64,000 nt of DNA from Dimorphilus gyrociliatus (taxonomy: Eukaryota; Annelida; Polychaeta; Dinophilidae), in NCBI GenBank assembly GCA_904063045.1, contig CAJFCJ010000010.1:1240001-1304000 (forward strand). Reading direction: 5' to 3'. The notes under the pieces are model-generated. The model was not told the DNA's origin, did not search any database, and worked only from the letters and a program-made list of their open reading frames with translations. Of the stretch, positions 53,834 through 64,000 are shown in pieces (the first letter of the stretch is position 1; each line of letters opens with the position of its first letter). Made by a program: the position numbers and the translations under genes.

Positions 53834-56800
53834 ATGCAGACTGATGTAAATTCAACACGGAATATTACAAATAACATCCCAAATAGAGGTATTTTACCTC
53901 ACCAAACGGAAATCGTTACGACAATTTATTCTCTCTTACTGTTGGCGGGATTCGTTGGTAATCTAATTGTTATCGTTTCACTACTAAAGTACAAGAACAC
54001 CCGATTGCAATCGGTTGCCAATACTTATATACTAAACCTGGCTTTTGCCGACATGTTATTCATACTTACAATGCCATTTTTTATTGTTTCGTCTGCTGAC
54101 AAATCACTGGCGTTGAACACTGGATGGTGTAAAGTTGCTAACTCCTGCCGAGAGATTAATAAAGTGGCAAGCGTTTTTACACTTGTCGTTCTGAGCTTCG
54201 ACAGGTATTTAGCGTCCTATCTAACAAAAACACATTTAAGATCGCAGACTGTTGGAAGATACGCATGTATAATGATTTGGATCGTGGCGATAATCTTTTC
54301 TATTCCCTATACGGTTTTTGCTAAAACGGTACCTTACAAGAGAAATAGACTTTGTCGCATAGATTGGCCAAGAGGAAATGCGAGGATCTATGACATTGTT
54401 CACACAATACTCCAAGTTATCCTTGCTTTTCTTTTGCCTCTCTTCTTCATCATATTATCATACGTTCTATTGTTGAAACGATTGAGAGACTTAAGTATGA
54501 AAAAGAGCATTTCATCCGTTCAAAAACCGAATCATAAGAGAACTAGGAGAGTGATTCAGAATATGTTTAATTTTTATATCATAAAATTTAAATATTAGCA
54601 AATAGTGAAATATTTAAAAGATTTGATACTTTCATTTTTTATATCCGAAATCTAATTCCATAAGGCAAAAAGGATTAATTTTTTTAATGTTAATTAATGG
54701 GTTTTATACTAACTGCAAAAAAATTTAATCTCTTCTTTTGTTAGCCTTAAACTACATTTTTAATTATTCTTTACTTTTTATTATATACTGCCTACATTCT
54801 TTCTATCACTTATTTCAATAACAATAGAATTAAACCATCCCACTTTATGGTAAACTTCTATGAGATAAAGCATGAAAAGTATACTTTCCTTTTTTTCTCT
54901 GTACTTTTTATTAACTTTAGCATAAGCTAAAAAAATTAATAATGACTAACTATACCAGCGCTTTAATGGTACTTCTGTTGGAGATCGGTTGGAAATCTAA
55001 ATGAATTGTAGCAGGGAACTCTTATAGGTCAAAAAAAAATCCACAGTTTGACAAATAGTAAAACATATTTTGCCCTCTAAATTGGAAAAAAATATACTAG
55101 AGGGAAAAGAGAAAGAATAATCAGTATTAATAAATTAATACATAAATATTAATTTGCTGATATAAAAAGAGAGAAGTAATGTTTTTCCCCTTCACCATTC
55201 TATCTCAAATTGTATGTAAATTAGAACTTTTACGGCCCTTACTCTTTAATAATATAGTAGTTAGCTTACAAAGAACAAACTATAATTGTTTGCCCTTGTG
55301 GTAACTTTTTCAACAACTTACTCTATGTAGAGATTATAAAAGTATTTTTATTTTTAGATGAAAAAAGGTTATAAAAAGGAAAAACTGCAATGGAACCTTC
55401 TTTCTAAATCTATTCGTTTATTAAAGCAAACAAAAGTTTAAAAGAAAAAATAGAAGTAAGGCAGAAAAATTTCTCCTGCTCTAAATTACAGTGTATAAAG
55501 TTACTATACTTTTATATCAACAAATAACATTATACAAAATACAACATGCAGTAGACATATTTTGCAGTATATTTTAATACAAGTCAATTTTTCTTTTTGA
55601 AGTACGTTTTATACAGTATATCATAGACTACAATGATTTCAGCAAAAGAAATAGGGTTGTTTATTTATAATCTCTGTCGTTTATAAATTATTCAGAAGGA
55701 AACATATAAGCTGCGATATATACATATATAAAGCATATGTAGTATACAGGCGAAATTTTGACATGTTGTCAAAAACTATTAAACTATTTATATTTCATCT
55801 CTCTTTAGCTAATTATTGTAAACAAAAGTAAGATTCAGTGAAAGACAAAGTTAAAATAGAGGACTTTATCTTTAATTGGGCCATGACATGAATATTTCTT
55901 CTTTTGTATGCGAAGCTATAATTTGCATTTTATTGATTATGGAAGACATTTTTATCTAAAATGGAAAAAAAATAAGTATATTACAAGACTGTAATGTATA
56001 ATATTGAAAAACTATATATTCAATCAGAAAAGCGGAAAACCCTTCACGACACAAGTTGTCAAAAGTATGTTAAAAATAGAAAATTAAGTATATTAGTTAG
56101 TATTTTTAAATTAAATATAAATCGAAATTAAAAATGACTAAAATTATAAAAAAGATTCTGTAGACGAAACAGACCTGATTGTCTTTCTCTATCTGTTTAT
56201 TTAACGAATTATAATCTATTTTCAGTGATAAAACTAGTAAAAATTTCCACCTCTACCCTCAACCCCCCAAACCTCCTCTCTCTCCCCATTATCGGCAATT
56301 GCTGAATTCTCATTAGTTTATACTGCCTTACGACTGTCTGGCAAGATAAACGATTGTTTAGCCCTTTTATAGTTCAGTTTTAGATGAAATATAATTACAA
56401 GCATATGGATAGCGCATATTTGTTTCCTCATCCTATAATCATTGGGATTATCTTTCACTAGAATAATGTTTCACCATATAAATTAGTTGGTATATGTGGC
56501 AACGAATAACAACAAAATCTATCATATTTTATCCCAGATAATTATTAATTTTTGTTTATTTACTAGATAAACAAAAAACAAGAACAAAGACTTATTTAGG
56601 TAAATTACATCAGTAGTTTTGTTTCCTTTTTAATTCAGTTTTCATTAATATTTCCTCTTTTTAAATTATAAAGACTAAGTACTCTTCTAAGTTCAGTAAG
56701 AGATATTCGAAGACGTCTAGCAATATTTATATTGTTGTTATGGAATTTTTAATAGGAAATTTATCTTTATTAATATCTTAGGGCTATAATTTAAGATAGA

Positions 56801-59800
56801 AAGTACATATTATATTGTTTATACAGATAGATACTCAGGTTACCATCCATACAATTCTTACTTTAGAAAGGCACAAATTAATACATTAGGATCGAAACAA
56901 ACCCACATTACTTTTTTTGAAGGGTCATTTAATTTAATTACTTGTATGTTTCAATTTGCTTTTCTTTATTTATTTCTCTTTTCTTTGTTTATTCCTCTTC
57001 TTATCTCTCTCTCTCTCTCTCTCTTCCTTTTTCTTTCTTTCTTTCTCTCTCCTTCTCTCTCGCTGGCTCTTTTTCCCAAGTAAATTCATCTTAATGTTAT
57101 GCATTTGCAAACGCTTTGTATGAAGAGATAATATTTAAGAAAAGAAACAAAGTCACTACTTATTTATAAACATAAACTTCTTTCTTTTTTATCCTAATAC
57201 TGACTGAAAAAATAAGGAAGATAATTTCGGATATAAGAAGTGTATGAAAGAGCTTTTTTCTATATATATAATTCCTTAAAATAAATTCTGCGAGATTGTA
57301 GACTTAAAGGATTATTTTTAAAATCTGTTTTTCTCATAGCTATCATTTTGGCAAAAAGAATGTTTGTCAAAAATATACAATATTCTGAATTGCACTCTAT
57401 AGAATGATCGTAGCGGTCGTCAGTGCTTTTGTCATTTTGCACACGCCTTTCTATGCCCTGGAAATCGCGCAATTGAAGCAGAAGTATGGGAAATCTGGAA
57501 GAGGGAAAATAGAAGAATGGCACAAATACGCTTTCGTCTATAGTAATCTTCTAGCTCAAAGTGCTATCTATGTAAATTCAGCCCTTAATCCACTCTTATA
57601 CTTCATGTTGAACGAAAATTTCCGTAAGTATATTTAAATGCAATAATACTGCTTATATTTTTAATTTAACGTCGAAGGCGTAGATCTTTTAAATTATCAC
57701 GTGATGACATTTTAGCAACGACTTTACTTGCTCTCTCCCTCTCTCTATCTCTCTCTACCTTTTATTATTTTTACGTTCTTCTTCGGTTAACTTCCTTTCT
57801 ATCTATCAATACGGATCTCTATCTAAACTGGTTTTATGACTTTAGAAAGAGCTTTTTTCTGATGCTTTTAGATTATCATCGCTATTAATGATTATGCCAA
57901 GTAATCATACTATTAAACAAATCACCACTCGTTTTATATGACAAATTTTACAGTAGTAAATAATCTCCTTAGAAATGTAAAAACCCAGAAAGATTGAAAT
58001 ATAAGGGGTTAAAGGTTCAATTTCAATCTACTTATATATATTGATGTATATATAAAGCAACAGATAAACAAAACTGGAAAATATATACTGTGAAATTAAA
58101 GACATCACTTAGAACAAGAATTTTAGTTACTAAAAACCTTTCCACTTTGAAATAAATGATCAAGTGGACACGGAAGAGAAAAAAAGAATGTGAATAAACG
58201 ACATAAAAGCTAAGGCTAGTTGCCTCCAACGGAAATAAGCATAACAAAATAAAAAAGCACATGTACAGTTACAAGTAAAAAAAAATGTTAATGAGAAAAT
58301 TGTAAAAGCAGTTAAAATACAGGTCACTTCTCCAATTTCATAAATTATTTCAAATGCTATAAGCCCTATGCCCTGCAGGAATTTCGCTAATTATCAAAGT
58401 CCAACAGATATCTCTTAGCTGAATTTAAGATTTACTCATTTAATTTTTTCTAAGATTTATTTAAATTTAAATAATTGTAATTATCATATTTATACTCTCT
58501 TTATTCAAATTATAGTTATTTGCAATTAGAAAGTAGAGGTATTTTTCTTTTTTGATTTATTATATGTAAACTAATATTAGAAACAGCAGCAACATTTACA
58601 AACATATATACACTGAGACAGACATTCCAATATTGCATTGTAAACAGGAAATGAAAGGTTCAATCAATCGAATAACGCTTTAATTTGATCCGATTATTTA
58701 CGATTTTCAAGACGGCTACTAATTAAAGTATTAAGTCTTTTATTAATAAATCAGTTTCCCATTTCGTACAAAATATAAAAACTATATGTACCAATTACGT
58801 ATATATCTTCACTACAAAATCCTGTATTCGGATATATTTAACTATTTACAAAGGGCTACTAAGTCAACGGAATTAGGTCGCCTTTCCGTAATTAACCAAA
58901 TTCTATCATCTTGCAAATTACAGATACCTCTGACTTTTACAGATTTTTTTCCTTGTTCATCTTATAGATAATTTTATCTAATTTATTTTGGCTTTTCTTT
59001 GAAATGTATTTTTGCATTTCCTATAAGAAAAAAAAATCAATTGCTCATTTTTAAATTAAAGTATAGAATTAAAACGATCTTGAAAGGTTGAATAAAGGTT
59101 AAGAATAGACGAATGGTGGAGGAGGGAAAACAAAGAGAAGAGAGAGAGAGTGAGAGAGCAATCGCTCGTTTTTCATCGAAATGTTTCTTTTTTTTAATAC
59201 CCTCACTTTATTTATGATTTGATTGTTTTTATCGTTGTTTTCATCTTTATATGGCATGTCTTTCTACCTTTTAGTATAGATAAAGTTCAGAAAGTCAAGC
59301 GTTTGGATAAGAACGTTTTGTTCTCTATCTATTATGGTAGTCCTATTTTGGTACAAGAAAATTATAAAAAATGAGTAGGGGGTATAACAATTATACAATT
59401 AGAGAAGAGATGAAGTATTTTAAGATGATATTGGGGCGTGAAACCCTCCATAATCAGTAGGTGCTTACAATAAGAGGTAGTGACAGTCATTTCTTTTATT
59501 ATTGAAGCTTTTCCAGTAAGATTTTCTCTTTATTTTATTTCGTAGTTTTAGATTGATGCCTTTTACTATTATCTTTTACCCTGTACTTTTTCCACTCGAA
59601 ATGTCTTTATTTTAGATTTCTACCGCACTATCTTAATGGCGTCTTGTGTTACTATATTTAGAACGCGTCCCTACCCATATTCTTATTCCTTACTGGGGAC
59701 GAAATGAAATCATCATGTCCCCCACGATTGACGAAGAAATGAATGAGATCTCATAAGGCGCTGAGAAAAAGAGGGATATAAGGATAAATATAACAGAATA

Positions 59801-62800
59801 GAGATTAAATAAATATAATTCTTTATCTCCTTCTCCATACGTAGATTTATAAATTACTTGGATATCCCATTTATTTACATTCTATTTCTATTATAATTAC
59901 CTAATTAAGTAGTTTTTCTGGTTTTGATACTAAAGAAGATATAGCTGTTTTCAAATCTGGTTCCTTATTCCTTAAATTTGCAGATAGAGAGCTTTTACGT
60001 TAACAATACAACTTAATTGTTCGTCTGTTCAAAGGGAACAGTATTATTAATGTTGAAGTAAATGTTAATATCAGGGAATATTAGAAAAAAAAAACCAATT
60101 TGCATATCAAATTAGAAATCTGCTATCTTTTTTGTGTAGAAATTAAAATTGTTACTTTTTGCTATTTTCTTCACTCTTAGAGTGAGGATGTACTATCCGC
60201 CAATTTACTTTACATTATATATTATATTTATATGTATGCTGTTTACAGTATATATAGGTAAATTTATATAAAAAGCAGGATGAAAAGAGCTCTTTTATGC
60301 CTACATTAACTTGTCTGTTCGTTCCAGTTAACTCGGTTCCCTTGAAAGCTACGCTTAACTTTTGAGCTGATAAAATACAAGATAAAAAATATGCTTAATT
60401 AACTAACTAAAAATAAACAGTGAATATTTTTGATAGAAGGTAAATCGAAGAAATTATCTGGATTGAGTAATGTCAACTAAGAAATGAATAAGAGCAAGCC
60501 CTATACATGAATATATCCGTATAAATAAAACTCTTTAAGGAACTTTATTAAAATCTATATTTAGATTTGTACATTCAAAAGGCTGTCGGAAGATTGTAGG
60601 CCAATATATCATTTTAAATAATATAAAACATTAGTCTGTGTATCGAATATGAAGGAAGATACATGACTAGTCCTTTTCAGATGATATTTTAGACCAACTT
60701 TTCTCCCCTTGTCCATCATGCGTCTATATGATAGTTAGCTAATCTTGGCTTCTAAGTAATAACAGAAAGCGAAGAAATATCCAGATTTCCTAAAGGAGAA
60801 ACCGTAAGTGGCAAAGTAAAGACCACAATCAATAACTAGACTTTCCATGTGTTTATAATCTATTTAATAGTTAAGAAAATACATTTTTATTTTACATTGA
60901 AAGAAGTGAACTAGAGAGATGGAGACGTAAAAAGCGTTTAGAATTTTCGCACGCATTAGGCGCATAGGCTTTCTACCTTAATTCCAGTTGATTCCAGTTC
61001 AATGCATACGTGATGACCGACGTTAGAGAGTCGTAAGAGTCAAAGATTCTGACCCTAAAATACGATTCAGCTCATAAGAACGCGAAAATCTTAGAAAAGT
61101 AGACTTGAAAGTAGAAAATAAAAAGATTCGTTTACTTTTATAAATATTCATAGGCTTATACTAGATTTTCCTTTGGCAGTATAGTACATTTCTTATCAAT
61201 TCCACCTGGATACGATGATTTAAAGTATAGCGTCGGTTTACTGAAAGGTTCACACGTGTTTATTCATTATATTTATTTTAATGTGTAACAGTAAAACATA
61301 GAAAAGAGTTAAAAAATACTTTAATTCTATACTATCAACAACATTTTTTTGAATATTCTTCTATTTTAAGATAAAAAATACGGGTAAGTTTTTATACGGG
61401 TCTTATTTTAGTTATAAATTACATATGTGGCATAGATATAAGGGGAATACATAATGTATATATTTATATATACTGCATAAACATATATACAGTACATGCT
61501 ATATTGTATCGTATACTGTATATAATTTACATACTGAATACGTTTAATTAAAGTTTTATTATTTTCACTACTCTTTTATACGAATATACAATGCTCGAAT
61601 TGTGCACTTCTACTAATTTTCAGTATAATGAAATATAAACGAATACAGAATTAGACACAGAGGAATCCATACTTCTTTATTTACAGCAGAAAAAATGTGA
61701 TTGAAGGTAAAGTAAGAGACAAAAGTGATGATATTTTCTAGGGCAAAAGAGCAATATATATATATATATATATAGACTTGGAAACGAAAAAGAAAAGTTA
61801 TAATAGAGAGAGGGCAGGAGTAGACTTAAAAAATAACTTATTTTACCATAGCGTGGCCTAAAATAGAAAGCGTGTTCCTCTTAATATATGAATATAGTAT
61901 TAAATTACTGTTATATAGATATATACTAGTACGTTTATAGATGTATCACCTCAAAAAACATTAAGAATCTTCGGGTATATTTATTTTATATATCAATTTA
62001 ATCTGTTAGAATTTATCTTTTTAGTGATAAATTATTATATATTCTTACATACAGGTATACAGTATTTATCTGTATATGATGACGTAGAAGCTCAATTATG
62101 AATCCTATCAGCTAGCCTAAATGCCCTTAAAGTAAAATTTCTCCTACCTTTGACATTTAATTGTAAAAAGTTGAATTTTGACTGCATAGGTTAATATTTC
62201 ATGACTTAAATCTATAAATAGAGACTTTTACTTATCGAGAAAAATAATTAATATAATAATTAAAGAATAATTATGGATATTATTATCTTAAAGTAGACTA
62301 GAAAAATAGAATCAATGTGTAAATGTATAATTGTCTGCTATATTAATTTTACAACTCTTGTGTACTTAACCAATAAGAAAAGTCCTTTATAGCATTGTTA
62401 AATCGGAACTAAGATAAGTGGAAATATATAAGAGAAAACAAGTCTCATCCAAAGCTTATAAAATTTTTTCTGCCGTTGCTGGGGTAGGGTGGTCGGAAAT
62501 GACTATTTAGGCCTGTAACACATATAGCTATTGTCAGTGACCTATATTCTTCGTATTTTCAGAAATAATTCCCAAGTTGCGCAAGGAAGTAATTAAGTAG
62601 TTAAGCTACTGGAGTTTTTTCCATTTTCTGCGATTAAGTCCTTTTGAATATTGACCAAAAAGTTTATAAATAGCTATACTGCATGAAATTTTGCGCGAGA
62701 TTTTTTCTTTTTATCCTCCTATAGCGGATAATAATTATAATCTTAAAAAAACAATTACATTGCCCTATTTTAGTTTTATTGTCAACAAATGTTTAAACAT

Positions 62801-63811
62801 TACATGCTTTCTAAATGTCTCTTTCCTGACGGAGACAAGTTAATCACCTATTAACGTTTTCTGTATCGGTTTTCTCTTCTTTTCTTACGAAGAGTCGTAA
62901 GACATCCACAACTAATCTTGAAATATAGTTTTATTATTGTACATTCTCTTCATTCAACTTATCCCCTTTCCTCCTCCACTTAGATTATAATACTCAAACG
63001 AAACATCTTTAATTTAAGCCTTTAATAATTTATTTTGTTGAAATAAAAATGTCAAAAATGAAACCATCCAAATTCTATAATGAACCTTTCTTGGAATTTC
63101 AATATTCTCAAAAGGTCTAGAACCTGATCGAAAAAATCTAATTATTATAAAAAAATATATGTTATATCAATACGTAGCAAAAACAGAGAATAGACGATTG
63201 GTAATAAGGGAAGTTATATGTTTGTACTGAATATATGCTGTATCTACTCAATATTTCTCAAAATAGAATTATTCTAGCTGATATTTTTTAATTCGGCTCT
63301 TCATTATCTTATTAATGAATCATTTAAATTTGATACTATTTCTTAATTTGAACAATTCATTACCTAGTTATGATTTATGTGAGTTAGGAGATTTTGTTGT
63401 TTTTCCAAGTATTTAAACTATTAAATATCCATTTAATTATAAATAATCCGTCATAATATATTACATTTCCTTTGTATTGTTGAAGATTTCCATTTACTTT
63501 GTTTATATAGAATTTCCTTTTGTACCTTCCATTTTAATTTGAAATATGAGTATATTTCTATATTATTATTTGTCTTAAATGTATTTCCGACAGATGGCGC
63601 GTTTCTCTAATTTAACAAATTTATTTTTATCATTGTTATTCCCCCTATAGGACGCTTGTACAGGAAAACTCTTTGTCCCATGTCTGAAAGAAGGGCAAGT
63701 GTTAAGAGCATCGATTCAGCAATATCTCACAACCAAGCGGAAATAAGGCTTTTAGGCCTTCACAGACCAGAAAACACAGAAGATACCATAGATAGAGAAG
63801 AAGAAAGCTAG
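53834..63811 (+). CDS. Rhodopsin-class GPCR B, paralogue of GPCR A
   Basis: Three exons: 53834-54564, 57403-57623, 63651-63811; 370 residues. The N-terminus carries NST and NIT glycosylation sites. TM1 GFVGNLIVIVSLL, TM2 NLAFADMLFILTMPFF (identical to A), WCKV in TM3, intact DRY (SFDRYLAS), loop 2 Cys in RLCRIDW, TM5 LPLFFIILSYVLLL, TM6 AVVSAFVILHTPFY, TM7 NSALNPLLYFMLNENF, then RRLYRKTLCP as in A. TM6 again has LHTP in place of CWxP. The final intron (6.0 kb) shares position and phase with that of A; the loop 2 intron of A is absent and an intron at the start of TM6 is specific to B. The only donor giving the correct phase there (after 54564, GTTTAA) adds about six residues before TM6 relative to A, so this junction is uncertain. 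A splice acceptor at 53811 implies a 5' UTR exon upstream. Peptide receptor of unknown ligand. Confidence 0.82.
57003..57024. repeat. (CT)n microsatellite within a pyrimidine-rich tract
   Basis: CT repeat inside a longer pyrimidine-rich stretch (about 56960-57070) about 330 bp before the TM6 exon of GPCR B. Confidence 0.9.
57624..63650 (+). other. 6.0 kb last intron of GPCR B
   Basis: A+T-rich with scattered microsatellites, for example (TA)n at 61753-61774, and TATACTGTATA palindromes near 60245 and 61465-61525. A less A+T-rich patch at 59640-59760 has a 39-codon open frame but no family resemblance or good splice sites. No nested gene is supported. Confidence 0.6.
63592..63600 (+). promoter_or_regulatory. 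CTCF-core-like site CCGACAGATGGCGC
   Basis: Best match of the series to CCASYAGRKGGCRS, 50 bp upstream of the last exon of GPCR B, on the plus strand. Confidence 0.45.
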
Positions 63812-63845
63812 GAAATCATTCAACATTCCGAAGCTAACCTTGGAA

Positions 63846-63851
63846 AATAAA
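63846..63851 (+). other. Polyadenylation signal AATAAA
   Basis: Canonical hexamer 35 bp after the GPCR B stop codon. Confidence 0.55.
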
Positions 63852-64000
63852 TATATTGAATAATTATAGCAGCTTTTAAGGATCTCGAAAAAGCTTAAAT
63901 GTACAGGCTTACTGTATAAATTGAATTAATCAAAGCGAAAATAATCCTTATAATCTATCGTTTATATGAAACGCTACTTTTTTCCTTTTTAGTTTCATTT

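Noticed and set aside
59641-59760. Less A+T-rich patch with a 39-codon frame in the last intron of GPCR B
   Set aside because: No start context, domain or convincing splice sites; kept only as a note in the intron entry.
1-64000. tRNA, rRNA, CRISPR or viral elements
   Set aside because: No T-loop-like GGTTCGANTCC with cloverleaf context, no rRNA-like block, no direct-repeat array and no reverse transcriptase, integrase or capsid-like frames were seen.

Overview
The window is animal nuclear DNA. It is strongly A+T-rich, full of (TA)n microsatellites, and carries intron-containing genes with GT-AG splice sites. Introns are either very short (54 to about 100 bp) or several kilobases long. Gene content is bilaterian and nervous-system flavoured: an L1CAM/neuroglian-type adhesion molecule, three rhodopsin-class peptide-receptor-like GPCRs, a Shank-like scaffold, a tamalin/GRASP-like PDZ protein and a RING-less TRIM-NHL protein. 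There is also a pair of secreted PAN-domain proteins. An invertebrate, plausibly a spiralian (annelid or mollusc side), fits best; the species cannot be fixed from the sequence. All gene models were assembled by hand from reading frame, splice sites, codon phase and family resemblance.

Layout: (1) <1682-10245 minus, 5' seven exons of a short L1CAM/neuroglian homologue with one Ig domain, running off the left edge. (2) 13943-17193 plus, B-box/coiled-coil/NHL protein. (3) 18595-20094 minus, FMRFamide-receptor-like GPCR, convergent with (2). (4) 20095-28455, gene desert. (5) 28456-30145 minus and 30662-32998 plus, a head-to-head pair of seven-exon paralogues with the same intron phases. (6) 33622-36569 plus, tamalin/GRASP-like. 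(7) 38537-46122 plus, GPCR A. (8) 47799-51497 minus, Shank-like PDZ/SAM protein. (9) 53834-63811 plus, GPCR B, a paralogue of A lying on the other side of the Shank-like gene.

Shank and tamalin homologues both belong, in vertebrates, to the group I mGluR/Homer postsynaptic scaffold network, and the Shank-like protein here keeps Homer-type PPxxF motifs; they sit about 11 kb apart. L1-type proteins and peptide GPCRs also act at neuronal membranes. Nothing in the sequence proves co-regulation. A 9-mer identical to the core of the CTCF motif (AGATGGCGC) recurs five times, mostly near gene starts or exons. No tRNA, rRNA, CRISPR, or intact transposon was recognised.
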